A DNA stretch of 64,000 nucleotides from Nocardioides immobilis (lineage in GTDB: Bacteria; Actinomycetota; Actinomycetes; Propionibacteriales; Nocardioidaceae), in NCBI RefSeq assembly GCF_003515065.1, contig NZ_QXGH01000014.1, forward strand, positions 172,199 through 236,198, written 5' to 3'. Below, piece by piece: positions 26,477 to 34,674 of this stretch. A program made the translations under genes and the position numbers. The notes beneath the pieces were generated by a model. It saw only the letters and a list, made by a program, of their open reading frames with translations. It had not been told where the DNA came from and did not search any database. The number at the start of each line of letters is the position of its first letter. Positions within the stretch are counted from its first letter, which is position 1.

Positions 26477-27067
26477 GTGCGCCGTACCTTCTCGCGAGCG
26501 GAGCTCGAGTCCTTCCGCGACGCCGTGGTCCCCGACCTGCTGCCGACCCGGCCGGGGCAGGAGCTGCGGCTGCTGTTCGTCGGCATCAACCCCGGGCTCT
26601 GGACGGCGGCGACGCAGACCCACTTCGCGCACCCGGGCAACCGCTTCTACCCCGCGCTGCTGCAGGCCGGTGTGGTCACCGAGCGGATCGACCCGGCAGC
26701 GGGGTTGACCGAGGACGAGCGGGACCGGCTCCGCGACCGCGGCATCGGGATCACCAACCTCGTGCACCGCGCGACTGCGAAGGCGTCCGAGCTCGACACG
26801 GCCGAGCTGAAGGAGGGCGGCGCCGCACTCACTGCGCTGGTCGAACGGCTCCGCCCGCGAGTGGTGGCGGTCGCCGGGATCACCGCCTACCGGACCGCTT
26901 TCGGACGACCGAAGGCCGTCATGGGCCGCCAGCCCGACCAGCTGGGCGGGGCCGAGCTGTGGGTGGTGCCGAACCCGAGCGGCCTCAACGCGCACGAGAC
27001 GATCCCGAGCCTGGCGACGGCGTACGGCGAGGTGGCGCGCGCCGCGGGCCTCCTTGTGGACAGCTGA
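26477..27067 (+). CDS. mug: G/U mismatch-specific DNA glycosylase
   Basis: A 196-residue member of the Mug/TDG branch of the uracil-DNA glycosylase superfamily, which removes uracil or ethenocytosine from mispairs in base-excision repair. The catalytic-loop motif FVGINPGLW (GINPG) and the DNA-intercalating loop motif NPSGLNAHE are both present. Start is GTG at 26477, opening VRRTFSRAEL. Length is typical. It stands alone, with a 66-base divergent gap to the lipoprotein gene. Confidence 0.92.
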   Translation: MRRTFSRAELESFRDAVVPDLLPTRPGQELRLLFVGINPGLWTAATQTHFAHPGNRFYPALLQAGVVTERIDPAAGLTEDERDRLRDRGIGITNLVHRATAKASELDTAELKEGGAALTALVERLRPRVVAVAGITAYRTAFGRPKAVMGRQPDQLGGAELWVVPNPSGLNAHETIPSLATAYGEVARAAGLLVDS

Positions 27068-27112
27068 CCGACCCCCTGCCGCACCGAGCCCGACCCGCGC
27101 AGGGTGTCGGCC

Positions 27113-27532
27113 ATGACAGACGATCGGATCACCAGCCAGGCCGACCTCGAGCAGGTCTGGCAGACCCTGATGGAGCCCCTCGGGTTCACCCGCACCAGCC
27201 TCTGGATGGTCTTCCTCCATCCCGACGGCCGACCGCACAAGACGCTGATCGAGGTGCCCGCGCCGGACGACATGGTGGCGCCCGACCCGACCGCTCCCGA
27301 GCTGCTCGACCTCCTCGAGGAGTGGACGACCGAGCAGGTGCCGGGCGGCCGGGTCGCGTTCCTGCGCACCCGTCCGGGCCGGGGCGGCCTGGACAGGTCC
27401 GACCGGCTCTGGGCGGCCGCGCTCTACGCCGCCGCCCAGCTCGCCGGCGTGCCGTGCGAGGTCGTGCACGCGGCCAACAACGACCGGCTGCTGCCGGTGC
27501 CGCTCGACGAGATCGACATCCTCAGCGCCTGA
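27113..27532 (+). CDS. Conserved hypothetical protein
   Basis: A 139-residue soluble protein with no recognised family. It has an amphipathic N-terminus and a mixed alpha/beta middle (LWMVFLHPDGRPHKTLIEVP), resembling actinobacterial proteins of the same length of unknown role. The ATG at 27113 is favoured because AGGGTG lies 8 bases upstream; a GTG three codons earlier is in frame. It follows mug by 45 bases and may share its transcript. Confidence 0.7.
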   Translation: MTDDRITSQADLEQVWQTLMEPLGFTRTSLWMVFLHPDGRPHKTLIEVPAPDDMVAPDPTAPELLDLLEEWTTEQVPGGRVAFLRTRPGRGGLDRSDRLWAAALYAAAQLAGVPCEVVHAANNDRLLPVPLDEIDILSA

Positions 27533-27559
27533 CCTTGCCGCCGACCAGGCGCAGCCGGG

Positions 27560-28303
27560 TCAGGAGTGGCCCCGGTCGACCTCGTTGCCGTCCTTGTCGT
27601 AGTTCACCCACCAGGACTTGCCGAACTCGTCGGACGCCGACGTACGGAACCAGACATCGCTCCCCTCCGCCGGCTTCGAGATGAACACGTAGCAGTCGTC
27701 CTTCTCGGCCCCGTCGGCCTCGGCGAGGACCGGGTCGCACATGCCGTCGATGACGCTGGGGTCGATCTCCTTGAGGTCGAACCGCGCGTCGGTCGACGTA
27801 CCCTTGGTCCACTCCTCCAGGTCGCCGCCGCGCCAGGTGTAGCTGATCTCGCGGTCGTCACTCGGGTCGTCGGTGTAGGGCACGTCCACGATGATGTAGT
27901 CGGTGTAGAGGCCGACCCAGGTGACCACGGTCGTGTCCTTCTCGTCCTCGAGCTTCTCGACCATCTCGGCGAAGTCGTCGGGGTCCTTGGCGTCGATGCC
28001 GCCGATACCGCCGGGACCGCCGACCGCCGCGAAGATCCCCGCCGCAGCGGCAGCAACGCCGCCGAGCACGGCGACCCCGATGATGACGAGCGCCAGCTTC
28101 GGCACGCCCGCCGACGACTTGGTGACGACCACCGGGTTGTAGGTCGGCGTCTGGCCGTAGGGCACCTGGGGGGCATTGCCGTACGGGACGTTCGGGGGGT
28201 CGGGCGTGGGCGCCGGCTCCGGGTCAGGCGTGTCGTCCCCTTCGTACACGCGCCACTCGTTGGGGGGATCGGGCTCGTTGGGGGGATCGGGCTCGTTCGC
28301 CAT
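27560..28303 (-). CDS. Single-pass membrane protein with Pro-rich N-terminus
   Basis: A 247-residue protein with a cytoplasmic N-terminal region rich in Pro, Asp and Glu (starting with a duplicated EPDPPN unit), one transmembrane helix (about residues 69-93) and an acidic extracytoplasmic domain with two cysteines (GMCDPV and DDCYVF). The domain is not a family I recognise. The doubled N-terminal unit comes from an 18-bp tandem DNA repeat. Confidence 0.75.
   Translation of the reverse strand: MANEPDPPNEPDPPNEWRVYEGDDTPDPEPAPTPDPPNVPYGNAPQVPYGQTPTYNPVVVTKSSAGVPKLALVIIGVAVLGGVAAAAAGIFAAVGGPGGIGGIDAKDPDDFAEMVEKLEDEKDTTVVTWVGLYTDYIIVDVPYTDDPSDDREISYTWRGGDLEEWTKGTSTDARFDLKEIDPSVIDGMCDPVLAEADGAEKDDCYVFISKPAEGSDVWFRTSASDEFGKSWWVNYDKDGNEVDRGHS
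28256..28291. repeat. 18-bp tandem repeat, two perfect copies, inside the membrane protein gene
   Basis: CTCGTTGGGGGGATCGGG occurs twice in perfect tandem (28256-28273 and 28274-28291), followed by a partial third unit (CTCGTT). It encodes the repeated Glu-Pro-Asp-Pro-Pro-Asn unit. A G6 run in each unit makes this a likely slippage site. Confidence 0.85.
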
Positions 28304-28472
28304 GCTGCGAAAAATAGGCCACCCAGCGCCGAGATGGCATGGCCCATCGGGATGGTCTTCTCCGGTTGAGACGACGTTGAGACGTAGGTCCCTTTCAGCC
28401 TCGACTCCCGGGCTCTACCTTCGCGAGTGGGGGCTGATCAAGGTCGCGGTGCGGCCGGAAGGGGACATCACC

Positions 28473-28877
28473 ATGGGATTCTTCAGCAAGGCCAAGGACG
28501 CGCTCGCCCAGCAGGCGGCCGCGGCACAAGCGGCTGCACAGGGACAGCAGGGGCAGCAGGGACAGCAGCCCGGCATGGTGCACGTGCAGGGTGCCGGTCC
28601 CATCGATCCGGCGATCCTCGGCGGCCCGTCGACCCGCTCGGTCGCGGAGAACGACCCGATCTGGGAGCCGATCAACGGCGTCTCGCTGCAGGACTACGCC
28701 GACTGGGCGCGTGAGGCGCAGACCCGGGGCATCAAGGACGAGGCGGGCCTGATCACGCTCGCGGGCGAGAAGGGCGTGTCCGCTGCGGATGCCAAGGCGG
28801 CGCTCGACGGCTGGGTCGCTCGGATGGGTCAGTCGCAGGCGGTCGGGCAGCAGTTCCGCAAGTTCCTCGGCTACTGA
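28473..28877 (+). CDS. Conserved hypothetical protein with Gln/Ala-rich N-terminus
   Basis: A 134-residue soluble protein. It starts MGFFSKAKDALAQQ, then has a low-complexity Ala/Gln/Gly stretch (residues ~13-33), then a compact C-terminal domain with ENDPIWEPINGVSLQDYADW and a helical tail. Function is unknown to me. GGAAGGGGAC upstream supports the ATG at 28473. It is followed 15 bases later by another small gene with the same MG(F/L)F opening, and the two probably form an operon. Confidence 0.75.
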   Translation: MGFFSKAKDALAQQAAAAQAAAQGQQGQQGQQPGMVHVQGAGPIDPAILGGPSTRSVAENDPIWEPINGVSLQDYADWAREAQTRGIKDEAGLITLAGEKGVSAADAKAALDGWVARMGQSQAVGQQFRKFLGY

Positions 28878-28892
28878 GCCAGGGGCCCGGAC

Positions 28893-29387
28893 ATGGGACT
28901 CTTCGGCGACTGGCAGCGGATGTACCGCGCCAACCAGCGGCACCTGGAGCAGCAGGGGCGCCCGTCGTCGTACCTGGGACAGCTCGCCGACATCCCGAAC
29001 CAGATGAAGGCGGCAGCCGACAACGCCGACCTCGGCCTGCGGATGTCACGCCACCTCCAGCTGACCAACGGCGAGGGACTGCCGGCGGTCGCGATCATCG
29101 ACGCGTCGTGGCAGATGGGGACTTACGCCAACACCACGCCCGTCGTCCGCCTCCAGGCGCGGGTCGAGCGGGCGGACGGCACCGAGCCGTACGTCGTGAC
29201 GTGCGACCACGTCGTTGCCGCGATGCACCTGGCTCGGATGCAGCCGGGCTCGAAGCTCGGGGTGATGGTCGACCCGCTGAACCCGCACGACTTCGCCATC
29301 GACTGGATCCGGACCGGCCAGCTCGGCCCTCCTCCCCCGGGCTCGGTGCCCGGCCCGGGCGCGCCCGGCGCCCGGCGCGAGATCTGA
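28893..29387 (+). CDS. Conserved hypothetical protein
   Basis: A 164-residue soluble protein starting MGLFGDWQRMYRANQRHLEQ, with a helical N-terminal third, a beta-rich middle (VRLQARVERADGTEPYVVTC resembles a short OB-like or SHOCT-linked domain) and a Pro/Gly-rich tail. No family is recognised. It lies 15 bases after the preceding small gene, so the two are probably expressed together. Confidence 0.75.
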   Translation: MGLFGDWQRMYRANQRHLEQQGRPSSYLGQLADIPNQMKAAADNADLGLRMSRHLQLTNGEGLPAVAIIDASWQMGTYANTTPVVRLQARVERADGTEPYVVTCDHVVAAMHLARMQPGSKLGVMVDPLNPHDFAIDWIRTGQLGPPPPGSVPGPGAPGARREI

Positions 29388-29496
29388 CGCGACGTCGTTA
29401 ATGCGTTAGGCCGGAGCGGCACCGGGCATCTACCGTTGACTGGTCGGGGACAGACCCGGCGCGCCGCCAGGACGGCATCACCGAAGGAGACATGAC

Positions 29497-29655
29497 GTGG
29501 GCAGCTATCGCACCCTCATCGACGCGAACCGCAGTGCGGTCCGCGCGCTGGGTGCTGCCCACGAGTGCCCGGAGCTCGGCGGCCTCTGGTTGGGGACGTC
29601 CTCGCGACGGACCGAAGACCAGAAGCTGCCCCCTGTGCTGGAGCCGCCCGTGTAG
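29497..29655 (+). CDS. Small open reading frame upstream of a strong terminator
   Basis: A 52-residue protein read from a GTG with AAGGAG seven bases upstream: GSYRTLIDANRSAVRALGAA near its start and LPPVLEPPV at its end, with one cysteine. Support comes from the ribosome binding site, the codon bias and a strong intrinsic terminator starting 23 bases after the stop. A 93-residue alternative frame starting at 29492 would read through the terminator and is less likely. Function unknown. Confidence 0.55.
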   Translation: MGSYRTLIDANRSAVRALGAAHECPELGGLWLGTSSRRTEDQKLPPVLEPPV

Positions 29656-29677
29656 GTGCACCTCGCACCCGGACACC

Positions 29678-29724
29678 GGGCCGCTTCAGCGCGAACCGCG
29701 CAGAAGCGGCCCTTCTGCATTTTT
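29678..29724 (+). terminator. Intrinsic terminator upstream of whiB
   Basis: GGGCCGCTTC (29678-29687) pairs perfectly with GAAGCGGCCC (29703-29712); inside, GCGCG and CGCGC extend the stem past one A-A mismatch, leaving a 3-base loop. TTCTGCATTTTT follows. This is the clearest intrinsic terminator in the window. Confidence 0.88.
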
Positions 29725-29779
29725 CGACCCCTGCACTGCTCAACCCACCCATCGCCACGACACAAGGAGGTGAAAGGCG

Positions 29780-30112
29780 ATGACTGCACGGAAGATCCTG
29801 GCCCACGAGGACCGGTTCGACACGAAGGGCGTGACCATCGCCTTCACCGCACCGACCCCGCACGACCCGAAGCTCGTGTGGGCATGCGCGGACCACCCGG
29901 ACCCCGACCTGTTCCACCCGACCGACGAGGCGACCCTCGCCGCGGCCCAGGCGTTCTGCGCCGACTGCCCGGTACGGGAGCTCTGCCTCGACCTCGGTGT
30001 GCGGCGGGACGAGTACGGCGTCTGGGGCGGCGTGCTGCTCGAGAGCGGCAAGCCGCAGTCCGTCGTACCGCGGCGGGGCCGGCCTCCGAAGAAGGTCAGC
30101 ACCGCTGCGTGA
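29780..30112 (+). CDS. WhiB-family transcriptional regulator
   Basis: A 110-residue Wbl protein that binds a [4Fe-4S] cluster and acts with the housekeeping sigma factor. The four cluster cysteines are Cys36, Cys60, Cys63 and Cys69 (CxxC within FCADCPVRELC), followed by the GVWGG turn (80-84) and a basic C-terminal tail (RRGRPPKK) that contacts AT-rich DNA. AAGGAGGTGA (29764-29773) gives a very strong ribosome binding site. The upstream terminator isolates it from the previous small gene. The subclass (WhiB1-7) was not assigned; the RGRPPKK tail resembles WhiB7's AT-hook. Confidence 0.92.
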   Translation: MTARKILAHEDRFDTKGVTIAFTAPTPHDPKLVWACADHPDPDLFHPTDEATLAAAQAFCADCPVRELCLDLGVRRDEYGVWGGVLLESGKPQSVVPRRGRPPKKVSTAA

Positions 30113-30132
30113 CAGCCGCGCTCCTGTGAGCG

Positions 30133-30900
30133 CTACACGACGCCGGTGGCGGTCCACGCACCCGCCTGGATCGTCACCGGCCCGTCGCCGTGCTCCTCGC
30201 GGAGCGCGCCCTCCAGCCCGACCCGCTCGATCTGGTTGAGTCCACGGACGTAGGCGCCCGCGGGACCGACCCCCAGCGTGAACGGCTGCCACCACTCCTC
30301 GAAGGTGGCGAACTCGCGCCGTACCTCCAGCAGCGTCTCGTCGACCTCGCGCAGCCCGGCGTCGACGAACAGCCGGGTCAGGTCGCCCGCGGTCGATCCC
30401 GCCAGCGTCGCCTCGCCCTCGGCCTCGGGGTCGCAGCGCTGCACCACCCGCCAGAAGCCCGACAGCGCACCTCGGCCGCCGGCGTGGTCCCACACGCATG
30501 CCGACACCCGGCCGCCGGGCACCGTCACCCGCGCCATCTCGCGCACCCCCGCGGCCGGGTCGCGCATGAAGTGCACGACGAGCTGGGCGAGCGTGGCGCC
30601 GAAGGTGTCGTCGGCATAGGGCAGGTCCTCGGCGGTGCCGCCGCGTACGTCGACGCCGGGGTACGACGCCGCGGTCGCCCGCACGAACGACTCGACCGGG
30701 TCGATGGCGCTGACCCGGGACGCCCCCTGGCGCCGTACCAGCTCGCAGGTCAACATGCCCGGCCCGCAGCCGACATCGAGCACCCGCGCCGACCGATCGA
30801 CACCGGCCAACCCGACCTCGGCGAACGGCCCGGAGAGCGGCGCGGAGAAGCGGCCCATGAAACGCACATAGGCATCGGCCGCGACGTCGAACACCCCCAC
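30133..30900 (-). CDS. Class I SAM-dependent methyltransferase
   Basis: A protein of about 255 residues with the methyltransferase type 11 fold: motif I VLDVGCGPGMLT, motif II acidic residue in SAIDPVESF, motif post I/III GTAEDLPYADDTFG, and RVTVPGGRVSACVWD. The substrate is unknown; UbiE-like small-molecule methylation is typical of the family. GTG at 30900 (VGVFDVAADAY) gives the usual N-terminus; a longer in-frame extension starts upstream but lacks a ribosome binding site. Confidence 0.85.
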   Translation of the reverse strand: MGVFDVAADAYVRFMGRFSAPLSGPFAEVGLAGVDRSARVLDVGCGPGMLTCELVRRQGASRVSAIDPVESFVRATAASYPGVDVRGGTAEDLPYADDTFGATLAQLVVHFMRDPAAGVREMARVTVPGGRVSACVWDHAGGRGALSGFWRVVQRCDPEAEGEATLAGSTAGDLTRLFVDAGLREVDETLLEVRREFATFEEWWQPFTLGVGPAGAYVRGLNQIERVGLEGALREEHGDGPVTIQAGAWTATGVV

Positions 30901-30943
30901 GCGCCGATCGTGGCACCGCCGCGGGCGCCCCACCATGGCGAAT

Positions 30944-31546
30944 TCAGGCCAGACGACTAGCCACTCTGGCAGCGGCCACGAACGCAACCGGGTCATCCAC
31001 GAGGAAGGTGACCGCGACGACCGTCATCGGTCCCTTCGGCGTGGTCACCTCGGTCGGCCCGACCAGCGCGAGGTGCACGTTGGCGCGGGCGCTGACGCCG
31101 ATCTGGAGGTCGGTACCGGCGTCGGTCTCGAGCGGCTGGTGGGTCCGGATCGAGGACGGCAGGTCGCGGTCGACCCTGGTCACCGCAGCGACCCGGTCCC
31201 ACGGCACCCGCAGATCGGCGAACTTGCCGTAGCGGATCCGCACGCCGTCCTCGTCGGCCAGGTGCGGGTAGACCCTGATGCTCGCCAGCATCCCGAGCAT
31301 CCAGAGCAGCCCCCACACGGAGACGCCGAGCAGGACCAGCCGCACCGAGTCCCACGGCACGAGGACGTGGACCAGCGGCACCTCGAGCGCCGACGCGAAG
31401 ATCCACAGGCCCATGACCGGCGTGACGTCCCGGCTGTAGCCCCACGGCGTGGTGGCGGCCGGCACCTGGGGCCGGCGCACGATCCACCGGCCGAGGGCGA
31501 CGTAGAGCGCCAGCTCGAGCTTGATCAGCCGTACGACGAGCCTCAT
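30944..31546 (-). CDS. Membrane protein with PH-like domain, coupled to MarR gene
   Basis: A 200-residue protein with two transmembrane segments (about residues 43-60 and 69-90) followed by a soluble beta-rich domain resembling bacterial PH-like domains (VRIRYGKFADLRVPWDRVAA). The ATG at 31546 overlaps the MarR gene's stop as ATGA, so it is the second gene of the marR operon and may itself be regulated by MarR. Function is unknown. Confidence 0.75.
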   Translation of the reverse strand: MRLVVRLIKLELALYVALGRWIVRRPQVPAATTPWGYSRDVTPVMGLWIFASALEVPLVHVLVPWDSVRLVLLGVSVWGLLWMLGMLASIRVYPHLADEDGVRIRYGKFADLRVPWDRVAAVTRVDRDLPSSIRTHQPLETDAGTDLQIGVSARANVHLALVGPTEVTTPKGPMTVVAVTFLVDDPVAFVAAARVASRLA

Positions 31547-31977
31547 CCCCACTCCTCCTCGAGCCGGACGCGGAGCCGGCCGAGCACCGAGTCCAAGGTG
31601 CGCCGGAACGCCGCGAGCTGGCGCGCCGACAGGCCTCCGAACAACACGTCGTGCATGTCGGCGTACCCCTCGACCATCGCGTCGGTGACCCGGCGCCCCT
31701 CGGGGGTGAGGTCGACATGGGTGGCGCGCCGGTCGGTCGGGTGCCGGCGCCGTACGACGTGGCCGCTGTCGACCAGGCCATCGACCAGCCCGGTGATGTT
31801 GCGCGGGGTGACGCCGAGGGCATCGGCCAGGTGCCGCTGGGTGACGGGTCCGTCACGCAGCACCCACAGCAGGTGGGCGCGGGCCTCGGTCAGGCCGTCG
31901 CGCTCGAAGGACAGCGCCATGTCGCGCTGGAGCAGCGAGACCAGCTCGAGCACCTGGTCGACCGCGGTCGGCGTCAT
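31543..31977 (-). CDS. MarR-family transcriptional regulator
   Basis: A 144-residue winged-helix regulator with the MarR helix-turn-helix (TQRHLADALGVTPRNITGLV) and wing (RRRHPTDRRATHVDLTPEGR). It is divergent from the cytochrome P450 gene, with a perfect palindrome 13 bases upstream of its start. It likely represses itself and perhaps the P450-MFS genes, and would respond to a small-molecule ligand. Confidence 0.92.
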   Translation of the reverse strand: MTPTAVDQVLELVSLLQRDMALSFERDGLTEARAHLLWVLRDGPVTQRHLADALGVTPRNITGLVDGLVDSGHVVRRRHPTDRRATHVDLTPEGRRVTDAMVEGYADMHDVLFGGLSARQLAAFRRTLDSVLGRLRVRLEEEWG

Positions 31978-31989
31978 ATTGTGAAGTTA

Positions 31990-32002
31990 CTACATGATGT
32001 AG
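31990..32002. promoter_or_regulatory. MarR operator candidate
   Basis: CTACAT-G-ATGTAG is a perfect 13-bp palindrome in the 97-bp divergent region between marR and the P450 gene, within an unusually AT-rich patch (31977-32012). The position is right for autoregulation by MarR. Confidence 0.65.
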
Positions 32003-32074
32003 AGACTACCCAATTGACCGAAGGTCCGACCGTGGTCGGATGCGGCGATCCGAACCCCGTCCTACCGTGACTTC

Positions 32075-33358
32075 ATGAGGCAGGGTCCGCAGAGCCCTAA
32101 GGAAGCCGCCCGGTTCGTGGCGGGGATCTATCGCACCAAGCTGTGGCAGTGGCGGGCCCAGCGGTCCGGCTCGCCGATCGCGGCCTTCGACACCGATGAG
32201 GGCCGGCGCGACCCCTACCCGATCCACGAGCAGGTGCGCGCACTCGGGCGGGTGGTGCCGGGCATGCCGGGCTACGCGGCCACCGCCGAGCACGACCTCT
32301 GTCACGAGCTGCTCCGGCGCCGCGACTTCGGCGTCCGCGACCCCGGGACCAACGTCGTGCACGGCGCGATCTACCAGGACGGCGACACCATCGACCGGTC
32401 CCTGCTCGGCCTCAACCCACCCGAGCACACCCGGCTCCGGCGGCTCGCCGCCCACGGCTTCAGCCCGAAGCACCTCGCGTCGTACGAGCTGGCGATCGAG
32501 AAGCGGGTCGGTTCGCTGCTGGACGAGGTCGAGGGCCGCCGGTCCTTCGACCTCGTGCACGCGTTCGCCGCTCCACTGCCCATCGGCGTCATCTCCGACC
32601 TGCTGGGGCTGCCGGATGCGGACGTGCCGGCGTTCGAGCGGTACGGCCAGACGATGGCCTCGGCGCTCGACGGCATCAGCAACCTCCCCCACGCGCAGCG
32701 GCTCGCCACGGCATCGCTCCGGCTGGAGCGGATCCTCGACCGGCTCTTCGAGCTCCGGCGTCACGACCCGCGCGACGACCTGGTGAGCTCGCTCGTCGCG
32801 GCCGAGGCCGACGGCCGGATGACGCCGCGTGAGCTGTTGTCGATGTGCCAGGTGCTGCTGGTCGCCGGGTTCGAGACGACGGTGAACCTGATCAGCAACG
32901 CCGTACTCGCCCTGCAGCGCACGCCCGGCGCCTGGGAGGCGCTGGTCGCCGATCCGGGGCTCGCCGGCCTCGCGGTCGAGGAGGCGCTGCGCTACGACCC
33001 GCCGGTCCAGCGCACCATCCGGGTGGCGTTCGAGGACACCACCCTCGGCGACCACCCGATCGCGAAGGGCACCTGGGTGGTGGCGCTGATCGGCGGCGCC
33101 AATCGCGACCCAGCGGTCTTCGACGCACCCCAGGAGTTCCGGATCGACCGCTACGCCGACGCTGCCACTCCCGCGCACCTCGCCTTCTCCGGTGGCGTGC
33201 ACTACTGCATCGGTGCGCCGCTCGCCCGGCTCGAGGCCACGGTCGCGCTGCGCGGGCTGGCCGAGCGTGTTCCGACGCTGCGCCTGGCGGGCGAGCCGAC
33301 GATGCGGAAGACCACGTCGGTCCGCGGACCGGAGTCACTGGAGGTGGCTGCGGGCTGA
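32075..33358 (+). CDS. Cytochrome P450
   Basis: A 427-residue bacterial class I P450. The oxygen-activating I-helix motif AGFETT is at residues 264-269, the ExxR pair is Glu303/Arg306, and the haem-binding loop FSGGVHYCIG (371-380) has the axial Cys378. It would hydroxylate an organic substrate using ferredoxin and a reductase encoded elsewhere. It is followed 26 bases later by an MFS transporter, suggesting paired production and export or uptake of the substrate. A MarR regulator is divergent. The substrate cannot be told from sequence. Confidence 0.94.
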   Translation: MRQGPQSPKEAARFVAGIYRTKLWQWRAQRSGSPIAAFDTDEGRRDPYPIHEQVRALGRVVPGMPGYAATAEHDLCHELLRRRDFGVRDPGTNVVHGAIYQDGDTIDRSLLGLNPPEHTRLRRLAAHGFSPKHLASYELAIEKRVGSLLDEVEGRRSFDLVHAFAAPLPIGVISDLLGLPDADVPAFERYGQTMASALDGISNLPHAQRLATASLRLERILDRLFELRRHDPRDDLVSSLVAAEADGRMTPRELLSMCQVLLVAGFETTVNLISNAVLALQRTPGAWEALVADPGLAGLAVEEALRYDPPVQRTIRVAFEDTTLGDHPIAKGTWVVALIGGANRDPAVFDAPQEFRIDRYADAATPAHLAFSGGVHYCIGAPLARLEATVALRGLAERVPTLRLAGEPTMRKTTSVRGPESLEVAAG

Positions 33359-33384
33359 CCCGGCCGGCCGAGTACGTTTCGGGC

Positions 33385-34668
33385 GTGGACAGCACCCCTC
33401 GACGCGCCTGGCTGGTGTGGGGCGTCGCGCTGGCGATCTACGTGGTCGCGGTCTTCCACCGCACCAGCCTCGCGGTGGCGGGGCTCGCGGCCACCGAGCG
33501 GTTCGACCTGTCGGCGAGCCAGCTCGGCGCCTTCACGATGCTCCAGGTGCTCGTGTACGCCGGGATGCAGGTGCCGGTCGGCCTCCTCGTCGACCGGTTC
33601 GGACCGCGCACGGTGCTGACGGCCGGCGTCGTCACGATCACGCTCGCCCAGGCCGGCTTCGCGCTGGCGACGTCGTACCCGGAGGCGCTGGTGGCGCGGG
33701 TCTTCGTCGGGCTCGGCGACGCGATGACGTTCATCTGCGTGCTGCGGCTGGTGAGCAGCTGGTTCGGGCCGCGGCGGATCCCGCTGGTCACCCAGCTCAC
33801 CGGCAGCACTGGCCAGATCGGGTCCATCGCCGCCGCGGTCCCGATGACCTGGGCGCTGTCCGAGCTCGGCTGGACCACCGCCTACCTGGTCGCGGCCGCC
33901 ACCGGACCGGTCCTGCTGGCCGCTCTGCTGCTCCTCGTGTGGGACACCCCGGAGCAGCGGCACCAGCGCGGGCAACCGATGTCCCGGCTCGCGCTGCTGC
34001 GCACGCTGCGCGCGTCGTGGGACCAGCCCGGGACCCGGCTGGGCTTCTGGGTGCACTTCACGACGCCGTTCAGCGCGCACCTGCTCGTGCTGCTGTGGGG
34101 CTTCCCGTTCCTCGTGCTGAGCGAGGGCGTGTCGGAGACCGTGGCCGGCGTGCTTCTGAGCCTGATCATCGTCGCGGTCGTCGCGTCCGGCCCGGTGCTC
34201 GGCTTGGTCGTCGGCAACCATCCGTGGCACCGGTCCACCGTCGCGCTCGCGACGATCGCCGGGATGGTGGTCGCCTGGACGGCGGTGCTGGCGTGGCCGG
34301 GTCAGGCGCCGCTGTGGCTGCTCGTCGTGCTGGTCGTGGCCTGCGGCTGCGGTGGACCTGCGTCGATGATCGGCTTCGACGTCGGCCGGACCTCGAATCC
34401 CCCGGACCGGATGGCCAGCGCCACCGGCATCATCAACGTCGGCGGCTTCATCGCCGCGGTGATCGTCGTGTTCGGGGTCGGCGCGGTGCTCGACCTGATG
34501 ACGCCGGGGTCGTCGACCGACTTCACGCCCGGCGCGTTCCGCGCGGCGATGAGCGTGCAGTACGTCCTCTGGGGCATCGGCGCGCTGCAGATCTGGCGCT
34601 ACCGCACGCTGGTCCGCCGTACCCTCGGCCGCGACGTCGTCGAGGGCGGCTCGACGATGGTCGGCTGA
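33385..34668 (+). CDS. MFS transporter
   Basis: A 427-residue major facilitator with about twelve hydrophobic segments and the MFS loop motif GLLVDRFGPRTVL between helices 2 and 3. Start is GTG at 33385, 26 bases after the P450 stop, with no terminator between. Substrate and direction are unknown; the relatives are actinobacterial proteins annotated simply as MFS permeases. It is convergent with the nuclease gene, with a 6-base gap. Confidence 0.88.
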   Translation: MDSTPRRAWLVWGVALAIYVVAVFHRTSLAVAGLAATERFDLSASQLGAFTMLQVLVYAGMQVPVGLLVDRFGPRTVLTAGVVTITLAQAGFALATSYPEALVARVFVGLGDAMTFICVLRLVSSWFGPRRIPLVTQLTGSTGQIGSIAAAVPMTWALSELGWTTAYLVAAATGPVLLAALLLLVWDTPEQRHQRGQPMSRLALLRTLRASWDQPGTRLGFWVHFTTPFSAHLLVLLWGFPFLVLSEGVSETVAGVLLSLIIVAVVASGPVLGLVVGNHPWHRSTVALATIAGMVVAWTAVLAWPGQAPLWLLVVLVVACGCGGPASMIGFDVGRTSNPPDRMASATGIINVGGFIAAVIVVFGVGAVLDLMTPGSSTDFTPGAFRAAMSVQYVLWGIGALQIWRYRTLVRRTLGRDVVEGGSTMVG

Positions 34669-34674
34669 GGACCG

